Shown piece after piece: positions 1 through 4,744 of a stretch of DNA of 5,713 nt. The notes under the pieces were generated by a model, which was given only the letters and a program-made list of their open reading frames with translations, searched no databases and was not told where the DNA came from. Position numbers and translations under genes: made by a program. The stretch lies in assembly GCA_031283975.1 (NCBI GenBank), contig JAITAT010000162.1:1-5713 (forward strand). The letters run 5' to 3'. Within the stretch, counting starts at the first letter, position 1, and each line of letters opens with the position of its first letter. Source of the stretch: Synergistaceae bacterium (GTDB taxonomy: Bacteria > Synergistota > Synergistia > Synergistales > Synergistaceae).

Positions 1-723
1 CTGAGGGCTCTGACGGCTCTTGGAAAGGACCCCGACACGACCGTGCTCTCATCCGGCATAGGCTGTTCCAGCCGTATGCCGGGATATATAGATTCGTGTA
101 CGCTGCACACCGCGCACGGCCGCTCGCTTGCGTTCGCGACGGGCGTTAAACTGTCCAACCCCGAACTGACGGTCATCGACGTGATGGGCGACGGCGACTG
201 TTCAGCGATAGGCGGCAACCATTTCATACACGCCTGCCGCAGAAACATCGGCATCTGCGCCATAGTCATGAACAACAATATATACGGCATGACCGGCGGT
301 CAGGCGTCGCCGACGACGCCAATCGGGGCTATCGCGACCACGGCGCCCTACGGAGCGGTGGACCCGCCCTTCGATATATGCAGGCTCGCCATAGGCGCCG
401 GAGCCACTTTTGTCGCCCGCGCGACCATCGCCCAGCCGCAGATGTGCGAGACGCTGATCAAGAAGGGCATCGGGCACGACGGATTCTCCGTGATCGAGAT
501 AATGACGCACTGCCATACGCAGTTCGGGCGCAAAAACAAGCGCAGCCGGCCGCTCGATAACTTCAATTACTTCAAGGATCGCAGCGTGATGAAAGCGAAA
601 GCCGAAGGAATGCCGCCCGAGGAATTGGCGGACAAGTACATCATCGGCGAGCTTTTCTGTGACGAGGGTGTCGAAGAGTATACCAAGAAGTACGACAAAG
701 TGATAGAAAAGGCTGGAAGGTGA
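1..723 (+). CDS. korB: 2-oxoacid:ferredoxin oxidoreductase, beta subunit (KorB-like), 5' end missing
   Basis: The reading frame is open from the first base, so the gene starts left of the window; 240 codons are visible and roughly 30-50 N-terminal residues should be missing. KorB binds thiamin diphosphate and a [4Fe-4S] cluster and, with the alpha and gamma subunits, oxidatively decarboxylates a 2-oxoacid (most likely 2-oxoglutarate) to acyl-CoA, reducing ferredoxin in the cytoplasm. Visible signatures, numbered from the window start, are SGIGCSSR (17-24, with cluster cysteine C22), HGR (39-41), GDGD (63-66) and NNNIYGMTGGQ (91-101), the last two forming the TPP/Mg motif. THCHTQFGRKN carries C171, the expected later cluster cysteine; the N-terminal CxxC pair lies outside the window. 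It overlaps or nearly touches the gamma gene, as in korABC operons. The exact substrate cannot be fixed from the beta subunit alone; pyruvate or a branched-chain 2-oxoacid is possible but fits less well. Confidence 0.93.
   Translation: MRALTALGKDPDTTVLSSGIGCSSRMPGYIDSCTLHTAHGRSLAFATGVKLSNPELTVIDVMGDGDCSAIGGNHFIHACRRNIGICAIVMNNNIYGMTGGQASPTTPIGAIATTAPYGAVDPPFDICRLAIGAGATFVARATIAQPQMCETLIKKGIGHDGFSVIEIMTHCHTQFGRKNKRSRPLDNFNYFKDRSVMKAKAEGMPPEELADKYIIGELFCDEGVEEYTKKYDKVIEKAGR
715..720 (+). promoter_or_regulatory. Ribosome binding site deciding the korC start
   Basis: GGAAGG at 715-720 lies 8 nt before ATG 729, normal Shine-Dalgarno spacing. For the alternative GTG at 720, whose first G is the last base of this site, there is no usable spacing. 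ATG 729 is therefore preferred, leaving a 5-bp gap after the korB stop instead of a 4-bp overlap. Confidence 0.6.
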
Positions 724-728
724 GCGAT

Positions 729-1286
729 ATGAGCGGTCGTTATGAAATTCGCATAGCGGGCTCCGGAGGGCAGGGAGTTATCCTCGCGGCGGTGATCATC
801 GGTCAGGCGGCGGCCCTCAAAGAGGAAGGAATGAACGCCGTCCAGACTCAGGCTTACGGCCCGGAAGCTCGGGGCGGCGCGTCGAAGTCGGAAGTGGTGA
901 TAGCGCGCGGAGAGATAGACTATCCCAAAGCCGCCAACCCGAACCTTCAGGTTATCCTCACGCAGAAGGCCTGCGACGAATACTCGCACGATACGGCTGC
1001 CGGGGGGACGGTAATTTTGGACGATTTTTTCGTGAGCGAGGATCCGAAGGTGGACGCGGAGATTTACCGCCTGCCGATCGTCAAGACCGCGCGCGAAGTC
1101 ATCGGCCGTGAAATTGTCACCAACATGGTGGCTCTCGGTACCGTGGCGCGGATACTTGAACTCGAAAACCTGGCGAAGCCCGACTCCATCAGGAGCACGA
1201 TCCTCGAAAACGTGCCTAAAGGTACCGAAGAACTCAACAGCAAAGCCTTTGACGAAGGCTACAAGCTGATGAAAGAAAAAAAGTAA
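729..1286 (+). CDS. korC: 2-oxoacid:ferredoxin oxidoreductase, gamma subunit (KorC-like)
   Basis: This 185-residue protein is the gamma domain of the 2-oxoacid oxidoreductase, the part of the complex associated with CoA binding and catalysis. It opens with a glycine-rich IAGSGGQGV loop at about residues 7-15 and contains QTQAYGPEARGGASKSEVVI at about 40-59, the hallmark of the gamma family; the length is normal. No cysteine cluster motif is present, so it is the bare gamma subunit, not a gamma-delta fusion. ATG 729 is chosen for its ribosome binding site; a GTG at 720 would add three residues. It follows korB directly and must be cotranslated with it. The gene ends in a lysine-rich tail, and the next 120 bp form a large inverted-repeat structure that may end or attenuate the transcript. 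Confidence 0.93.
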   Translation: MSGRYEIRIAGSGGQGVILAAVIIGQAAALKEEGMNAVQTQAYGPEARGGASKSEVVIARGEIDYPKAANPNLQVILTQKACDEYSHDTAAGGTVILDDFFVSEDPKVDAEIYRLPIVKTAREVIGREIVTNMVALGTVARILELENLAKPDSIRSTILENVPKGTEELNSKAFDEGYKLMKEKK

Positions 1287-1300
1287 AAACAATCGAAATG

Positions 1301-1421
1301 ATCGAGACCGTGGGCCTCCGCCCCACACCCCGCGCGGGATCAGTCCCTTTGACCCCTTTGTATATATTGGGTCCAGGGAGCTGGCTCCCTGGCGGGTGTG
1401 GGCGGAGCCCACGGTTTTGAT
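1301..1421. repeat. 121-bp multi-branched inverted-repeat element (REP/MITE-like candidate)
   Basis: Almost the whole gap after korC folds on itself. The outer arms 1301-1315 and 1407-1421 pair over 15 positions (two G-U in the + strand RNA), then 1317-1323 pairs with 1400-1406 (7 bp) and 1325-1330 with 1394-1399 (6 bp), separated only by single bulged C residues at 1316 and 1324. The loop holds a perfect palindrome CCCGCGCGGG (1329-1338, competing with the base of the outer stem), GACCC/GGGTC arms (1351-1355, 1369-1373) and a strong hairpin with 9-bp arms CCAGGGAGC and GCTCCCTGG (1373-1381, 1384-1392). Two CCCTTTG copies lie 9 bp apart (1345, 1354). TGATCGA occurs on both flanks (1299-1305, 1425-1431), a possible target duplication. 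No gene is seen inside. The motif style resembles dispersed GC-rich palindromes of anaerobe genomes; whether it is repeated here cannot be seen from one copy. The outer stem followed by TTTT (1415-1418) could also act as a terminator for korBC. Confidence 0.72.
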
Positions 1422-1441
1422 GTTTGATCGAAGGCGTTCGC

Positions 1442-2857
1442 ATGAGAGAGCATGATACTGTAATTTTGGAGATCGGGAATGTAAACAGCGAAGGAGAGGG
1501 AGTCGCGCGCGTTGGGGCGGGCGGGGGAAATTTTGTCGTGTTCGTCGCCGGCGCGATGCCAGGCGAGAGAGTAAAGTGCCGCGTCGAGCGAATGAGCAAA
1601 AATTACGCCGCCGCCTCCGTCGTCGAAATTCTGGCGCCGTCCGCGGACCGCGTCCCTCCGAAATGCGCCGATTACGGGCGGTGCGGAGGCTGCCAGTTGC
1701 AGCACTCGTCCTACGAAGCGCAGATACGGATGAAAAAGAACATTTTAACCGACGCGATGCTCCGAATAGGCAGGATCGACGCGGGAGGCGCGTCGTGCGT
1801 TCCGTCGCCCGGCGAGTGGGGTTATCGCAACAAGACGGTAATGCCGGTCGGACGCTCCGCCGGCTATTACGAGCGGAGAAGCCACAGAATCGCGCCGTTC
1901 CGCGCGTGCCCGGTTCTGGATCCGTCGCTGGAATGTTTGACGGCGAAATTGATCTCATCTCACAGCGCGTCCGGATTGAGCGGTTACGACGAGAAAAACG
2001 GGAGCGGGGATGTGCGCGCCATCGCGGCTCGGATGGGGGGCGCGGACGGAGATATCGGGATGATCGCCGGGGTCGTGGTCGCGCGCGAACTGAACCGCCG
2101 GAAGTTCGGAGCGCTCCGCGACGCGCATCAGAAGCTGATGAACGAGATAAAACCCTTGAAAGGCTCCACGCTGAACATAAAGACCACGCGAGACAATTTC
2201 GTTTGGGGTCCCGTGTTCGCCCCGCTTTGCGGAAGCAGGTTCGTCACGGCGGACATGGGCGGTTACAAATTCGATCTGGACATATCCGCGTTCTTCCAGA
2301 TAAACGCTCCCCAGGCCGAGCGGATATTTTCGAGCGTCAGAGATGTCGTGAAAAGCGTCGGAGCCTCAAGGGTGTTGGAGCTTTACGGCGGAGCGGGGAG
2401 CCTTACCGCGTATCTGTCATCCGTCTGCGGCAGCGTTGACGCGGTGGAGGAATGGCGGCCCGCGGTGAGATTGATGAAATCCAACATGGAACGCAACGGC
2501 ATCCGCAACGCGCGCGTTTTCGCGGAACCCGCGGAGGGTTTCATTAGTAATCCCGAAAACTTCGGGCCGGGGAAATATTATGACGCCGTAGTTCTCGATC
2601 CGCCCAGGACGGGAGCGTCGGCTGCCGTGATAAACGGCGTTACTCGGGCCGCGCCGAAAAAAATTATATACATATCCTGCAATCCGGCGACCCTCGCGAG
2701 GGACGCCGCGATTATTCGCGACGGCGGATACGAACTGGAAAGTCTCGCCGCGTATGACATGTTTCCGCAGACCGCTCATGTCGAGAGCGTCTGCGTATTG
2801 ACAAAAAGGACAAACTCTGGGAATATTCAGTTACATCGGGGGAGCCGGCCGGAGTAA
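1442..2857 (+). CDS. rlmD: TRAM-domain 23S rRNA (uracil-C5)-methyltransferase, RlmD/RumA type
   Basis: The 471-residue protein transfers a methyl group from S-adenosylmethionine to C5 of a uridine in RNA, most likely 23S rRNA. An N-terminal TRAM RNA-binding domain (about 1-63) is followed by the [4Fe-4S] ligands C75, C81, C84 (CADYGRCGGCQLQH) and probably C156. The conserved GYRNKT lies at 127-132 and QINAPQAERIF at 286-296. SAM motif I is ELYGGAGSLTAYL (313-325), where the family more often has LYCG. Later come DPPRTG (386-391), catalytic nucleophile C413 in YISCNPATLARD, and the likely general base E448 in HVES. ATG 1442 has GAAGG at 1430-1434 with 7-nt spacing; the TTG at 1424 lacks this support. 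The conserved fold ends near residue 456, and the last nine codons lie inside the riboswitch aptamer. Which uridine is modified (RlmD, RlmC or RlmCD type) cannot be told from the sequence alone. Confidence 0.9.
   Translation: MREHDTVILEIGNVNSEGEGVARVGAGGGNFVVFVAGAMPGERVKCRVERMSKNYAAASVVEILAPSADRVPPKCADYGRCGGCQLQHSSYEAQIRMKKNILTDAMLRIGRIDAGGASCVPSPGEWGYRNKTVMPVGRSAGYYERRSHRIAPFRACPVLDPSLECLTAKLISSHSASGLSGYDEKNGSGDVRAIAARMGGADGDIGMIAGVVVARELNRRKFGALRDAHQKLMNEIKPLKGSTLNIKTTRDNFVWGPVFAPLCGSRFVTADMGGYKFDLDISAFFQINAPQAERIFSSVRDVVKSVGASRVLELYGGAGSLTAYLSSVCGSVDAVEEWRPAVRLMKSNMERNGIRNARVFAEPAEGFISNPENFGPGKYYDAVVLDPPRTGASAAVINGVTRAAPKKIIYISCNPATLARDAAIIRDGGYELESLAAYDMFPQTAHVESVCVLTKRTNSGNIQLHRGSRPE
2798..2826 (+). 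promoter_or_regulatory. Candidate sigma-70 promoter for the riboswitch-thiT transcript, inside the rlmD 3' end
   Basis: A perfect TTGACA (2798-2803) is followed after 17 nt by GAATAT (2821-2826), a weak -10 that is preceded by TGG, so an extended -10 is formed. Initiation would fall near 2833, right at the CATCG strand of riboswitch helix P1. It would let thiT be transcribed independently of the methyltransferase. The -10 matches only three of six consensus bases, hence moderate confidence. Confidence 0.4.
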
Positions 2858-2949
2858 GATATTTTTGATTTCGGACGCGCTGAGAGGAGACAAAAGTCTC
2901 GACCCTTGGAACCTGATCCGGATAATGCCGGCGAAGGAACGATGAACTG
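2828..2949 (+). promoter_or_regulatory. TPP riboswitch (THI element) aptamer
   Basis: The aptamer carries the conserved TPP-binding sequences: GGGGAGC (2839-2845), CTGAGA (2880-2885), ACCC (2902-2905), and GAACCTGATCCGGATAATG running from 2909 into GCCGGCG. P1 is CATCG (2834-2838) with CGATG (2940-2944), extended by CAGTT (2828-2832) with AACTG (2945-2949). P2 is GGG with CCC (2903-2905). P3 grows from GC (2844-2845) with GC (2879-2880). An optional P3a is GAGAC/GTCTC with an AAAA loop (2887-2900). P4 is CCGG (2918-2921) with CCGG (2928-2931). Thiamin diphosphate binding should favour the downstream terminator and so shut off thiT. Unusually, the 5' half overlaps the rlmD coding end, whose stop codon lies at 2855-2857 inside the P3 arm. 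Confidence 0.95.
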
Positions 2950-2976
2950 TCGTGATTCCAGGAGTTAAAGAGCATT

Positions 2977-3013
2977 GCCCCCGTGTAAAAAAATTACAGG
3001 GGGGCGTTTTTTT
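2977..3013 (+). terminator. Intrinsic terminator of the TPP riboswitch expression platform
   Basis: GCCCCC (2977-2982) pairs with GGGGGC (3000-3005), a G-G mismatch follows (2983, 2999), then TGTAA (2984-2988) pairs with TTACA (2994-2998) around an AAAAA loop. After C3005 and one G comes a run of seven T (3007-3013). The thiT ATG begins at the very next base. A possible antiterminator is GCATTGCCC (2972-2980) pairing with the aptamer segment GGATAATGC (2920-2928) through five Watson-Crick pairs, one G-U, one mismatch and two more G-C pairs. Confidence 0.9.
2998..3004 (+). promoter_or_regulatory. thiT ribosome binding site inside the terminator stem
   Basis: AGGGGGG at 2998-3004 lies 9 nt before ATG 3014 and is the only purine-rich site near the start. 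It is the 3' arm of the terminator hairpin, so when the hairpin forms, any read-through transcript would also have its ribosome site masked. The site fixes ATG 3014 as the start and argues against the TTG at 2975, which lies upstream of it in the hairpin's flank. Confidence 0.6.
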
Positions 3014-3547
3014 ATGGAAAACACGGCAATCGGTGAAAGCTTCAACAGAACCAGGGCGTTGGTGGAAGGGGCTTTGTGCGTGGCCCTGTCGGTGGTCTTT
3101 TCTAACTTCAAGCTATTCAGTTTGCCGCAGGGCGGTTCCGTCACCCTGGAAATGGCGCCGCTTCTTTATTTTTCGTACAAATACGGCTATAAATGGGGCG
3201 TTCCCGCGGGCGCGATGTCGGGGCTGCTCCAGATGTTAATGGGAGGTTACGTCGCGCATCCCGCTCAAGCCGTGCTTGACTATCCCGCCGCTTTCGCCTG
3301 TATGGGCATAGGCGGCGTATTCGGCCAGAGCGGCAAAGGCGCCGCCGCGGGCACGGCTCTCGCCGCGATTGCGCGTATGGCCTGCCATGTATTGTCGGGA
3401 GTCATATTCTTCGCTTCGTACGCGCCCGAAGGGCAGAATGTATGGATATACAGCCTGGTTTACAACGCTTCCTTCATGACGCCGTCGATAATAATCACCG
3501 CCGTCGTCGCGTGGGTTCTCTGGAAAAAATTCCTGAAAAACGTTTGA
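3014..3547 (+). CDS. thiT: ECF transporter S-component for thiamin, ThiT
   Basis: This 177-residue, very hydrophobic membrane protein is the substrate-binding S-component that captures thiamin and works with a shared energizing module (EcfT plus two ATPases), not encoded in this window. Family signatures are FSLPQGGSVTLEMAPLLYF (35-53), GALCVALS near the start (19-26), and GLLQMLMGGYVAHPAQAVLDYP (split as residues 70-78 and 79-91). About six membrane segments are expected. H125, W144, Y150 and N151 resemble the thiamin-contacting His, Trp, Tyr and Asn of characterised ThiT proteins; the exact correspondence needs alignment. The TPP riboswitch directly upstream independently supports thiamin as substrate, and end-product repression by TPP as the control. 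The gene is monocistronic: the next gene is convergent, with 7 bp between stop codons. Confidence 0.95.
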   Translation: MENTAIGESFNRTRALVEGALCVALSVVFSNFKLFSLPQGGSVTLEMAPLLYFSYKYGYKWGVPAGAMSGLLQMLMGGYVAHPAQAVLDYPAAFACMGIGGVFGQSGKGAAAGTALAAIARMACHVLSGVIFFASYAPEGQNVWIYSLVYNASFMTPSIIITAVVAWVLWKKFLKNV

Positions 3548-3554
3548 GCCCGGT

Positions 3555-4403
3555 TTATTTGATCGACAGGAGTACTTGCATCGCGCCCTCTTTCATTTGA
3601 AGATGAAAGCCCTCGAAACCGAGCGCGTCGACCTTGCCGGTGACCAGAGCGGGTGTCGATATATCGCAGGCTTGCCCGCCGCGCGACATCATTACGGTGG
3701 CCTTTCCTCCTATCATGTTCGACGTCTCGGCCATTGCCGAATGAGCTATTTCATCGAGACCATCCATGTCTTTGGCTATCAGCGATTTTATCACCAAACG
3801 GGCGAAATCGGCGGAATACGCGAAAACCGCTTTGCCGGATAGGTCTCCGATGATATCTATCGAAAAGGATATGTCTCCGTTGAAATCCCTCTTGGGCGGC
3901 ATCGTTTTTTTGATCTCGTCCTGCTTCACTCCGGCCATGGTTTCGATCACGTTGAGCGAACTGGACAGGAAACTCTCAAGGCAGGTCAGAATGGAATCGT
4001 TGACGCCCTGGGGTTTTTTGCCGACGATCTTCTGGTCGGTCTCGGCGACGTGGTAGTTCAGCCACGCGACCAGCGAGCCCGAGAACGCTTTTACGACTTT
4101 CATATCGTAATTTGATTCGACCATTCTCTTGGCGAAATTGTCGACGGTCATTACGAACCTCTTATGCTGCAGTTTGTGCGCTTCTATGTCCGCGTATCCG
4201 ATCGACGCCTGGTATCCCTCCTCGAACTGGAAGTGCTTTACGGTATAATCGTACAGAAAACTCACGGCGTCGGCGCACTCCTTTTTATAGTCTCCGTGTT
4301 TGCTGTCGTCTATCACCCGCAGCAGGTTGTCGACCATTTCAAAAAGCTGCTGGTGCTGATTGTCAATTGTCTCCACTCCCAGACGATATCCCTCTTTCCA
4401 CAT
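3555..4403 (-). CDS. Bacteriohemerythrin-CheX fusion protein
   Basis: The 282-residue soluble protein has two domains. Residues 1-130 are a bacteriohemerythrin with the complete di-iron ligand set H17, H57, E61, H76, H80, H118 and D123 (HxxxE, HxxxH and HxxxxD spacings), expected to bind O2 reversibly. Residues about 136-282 resemble CheX/CheC chemotaxis phosphatases, with S222, E226 and N229 in SAMAETSN and P251 further on; this matches the S/D-x3-E-x2-N...P catalytic pattern for dephosphorylating CheY-P. Inference: oxygen or redox state at the di-iron site tunes phosphatase activity, linking O2 to swimming. The start at 4403 is set by GGGGGG (4411-4416) with 7-nt spacing; an in-frame extension to 4523 has neither a ribosome site nor family similarity. 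No chemotaxis gene lies nearby, and no signal peptide or membrane segment is seen. A plain CheX-like fold without activity is possible. Confidence 0.87.
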   Translation of the reverse strand: MWKEGYRLGVETIDNQHQQLFEMVDNLLRVIDDSKHGDYKKECADAVSFLYDYTVKHFQFEEGYQASIGYADIEAHKLQHKRFVMTVDNFAKRMVESNYDMKVVKAFSGSLVAWLNYHVAETDQKIVGKKPQGVNDSILTCLESFLSSSLNVIETMAGVKQDEIKKTMPPKRDFNGDISFSIDIIGDLSGKAVFAYSADFARLVIKSLIAKDMDGLDEIAHSAMAETSNMIGGKATVMMSRGGQACDISTPALVTGKVDALGFEGFHLQMKEGAMQVLLSIK

Positions 4404-4495
4404 GAAAATACCCCCCAAAAATGATGTCCTGCCATCCAGTCCACTCGCCGCCCTCGATATTATCACGCGGCAAGGATGGTGATGACGAATAAATT

Positions 4496-4524
4496 TTGAA
4501 CACATAGCTGACAAAAGATACAAT
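4496..4524 (+). promoter_or_regulatory. Candidate plus-strand sigma-70 promoter
   Basis: TTGAAC (4496-4501) and TACAAT (4519-4524) are separated by exactly 17 nt, matching four and five of six consensus bases. Transcription would start near 4531 and read through the stem-loop and leader ORF into ygiQ. Confidence 0.45.
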
Positions 4525-4527
4525 AAG

Positions 4528-4557
4528 ATTATAACCGTCTCCTATTTCGTTCGTCCA
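4528..4557 (-). promoter_or_regulatory. Candidate minus-strand promoter for the hemerythrin-CheX gene
   Basis: On the minus strand, a perfect TATAAT (4533-4528) is preceded after 18 nt by TGGACG (4557-4552), a four-of-six match to the -35 consensus. The transcript would carry a leader of about 120 nt before ATG 4403. The site lies a few bases from the plus-strand -10, so the two polymerases could not occupy it together. A second weaker -10-like TAATAT lies nearer the gene, without a good -35. Confidence 0.35.
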
Positions 4558-4565
4558 GCCCTTTG

Positions 4566-4599
4566 CCCGAACCCGAAAAACGAAAAATGGAGGTTCGGG
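4566..4599. repeat. 8-bp inverted repeat / stem-loop over the leader-ORF ribosome site
   Basis: CCCGAACC (4566-4573) and GGTTCGGG (4592-4599) are perfectly complementary around an 18-nt A-rich loop. It has no T run after it on either strand, so it is not a terminator. It may be an operator, or an RNA hairpin that partly covers the GGAGG at 4589-4593. Confidence 0.5.
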
Positions 4600-4600
4600 A

Positions 4601-4690
4601 ATGCTTCCCCGGCGGTGTTTGGAGAGGAATCTCGAGGGTTTGCTGTGCCTTGAGGTTTCCCTGAATTTTCTGCTTGGTTTTCGGATATAA
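4601..4690 (+). CDS. Possible 29-residue leader peptide or small hydrophobic protein
   Basis: A short ORF starts at ATG 4601 with GGAGG at 4589-4593, spaced 7 nt, one of the best ribosome sites in the window, and ends at TAA 4688-4690. The 29 residues begin MLPRRCLERN and contain nine leucines; the C-terminal half is hydrophobic (LNFLLGFRI at the end) but short for a membrane span. It lies downstream of a candidate promoter and 54 bp before ygiQ. Its ribosome site is partly in the 3' arm of a stem-loop. I do not recognise the peptide, and chance is a real alternative: coding signals cannot be judged over so few codons. The stop overlaps the TATAAT of another candidate promoter. Confidence 0.22.
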   Translation: MLPRRCLERNLEGLLCLEVSLNFLLGFRI

Positions 4691-4691
4691 T
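4686..4691 (+). promoter_or_regulatory. Candidate -10 element close to ygiQ
   Basis: A perfect TATAAT occurs 53 bp before ATG 4745. No good -35 is found at 16-18 nt upstream (TGAATT at best) and no extended -10 TG, so it is a weaker candidate than its hexamer suggests, or depends on an activator. Confidence 0.35.
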
Positions 4692-4728
4692 CGCAACGGA
4701 AGAATCTTTCCCATCGGGCGGATGGATT

Positions 4729-4734
4729 GGGAGG
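4729..4734 (+). promoter_or_regulatory. ygiQ ribosome binding site
   Basis: GGGAGG at 4729-4734 lies 10 nt before ATG 4745; the in-frame ATG at 4769 has no purine-rich site, so 4745 is preferred. TTTCCCA (4707-4713) can pair with TGGGAGG (4728-4734) with two G-U pairs, so mild sequestration of this site in RNA is possible. Confidence 0.55.
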
Positions 4735-4744
4735 CGGATTGATA

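Larger units (their letters stand above)
4404..4744. other. 341-bp divergent intergenic control region
   Basis: This gap separates the minus-strand hemerythrin gene from the plus-strand radical SAM gene. It holds candidate promoters on both strands, an 8-bp inverted repeat, a possible 29-codon leader ORF and the ygiQ ribosome site, each listed separately. Two imperfect copies of CTCGAGGGTTT and CTTGAGGTTT start 18 bp apart (4631, 4649), and CGAAAAA is repeated in tandem (4574-4587). No tRNA, riboswitch or convincing intrinsic terminator was seen. Confidence 0.7.

Noticed and set aside
1349..1368. TTGACC plus TATATT as a promoter for rlmD
   Set aside because: The two hexamers are far too close together for sigma-70 spacing, and no -35 fits TATATT at 16-18 nt.
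1301..1421. CRISPR repeat, tRNA or known riboswitch in the korC-rlmD gap
   Set aside because: There are no regularly spaced repeats, no cloverleaf or T-loop sequence, and no riboswitch core motif; the pairing is one long bulged stem with inner hairpins.
1424..1441. TTG start for the methyltransferase
   Set aside because: The GAAGG at 1430-1434 lies downstream of the TTG and is properly spaced for ATG 1442.
567..1958. 463-codon ORF on the minus strand antisense to korC and rlmD
   Set aside because: It crosses two well-supported genes and the structured repeat. Its translation is Arg/Ser/Pro-rich with no recognisable domain, as expected of an antisense shadow in GC-rich DNA.
1576..2439. 287-codon plus-strand ORF in another frame of rlmD
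   Set aside because: It is a frame shadow: Arg-rich low-complexity product lying wholly within the methyltransferase gene.
2975..3013. TTG start at 2975 giving ThiT 13 extra residues
   Set aside because: The extra codons are the terminator hairpin itself, and ATG 3014 matches the expected ThiT N-terminus.
4404..4523. N-terminal 40-residue extension of the hemerythrin fusion
   Set aside because: Hemerythrin similarity begins at the internal MWKEGY, which has a GGGGGG ribosome site at 7 nt; the extension covers intergenic sequence without a site.
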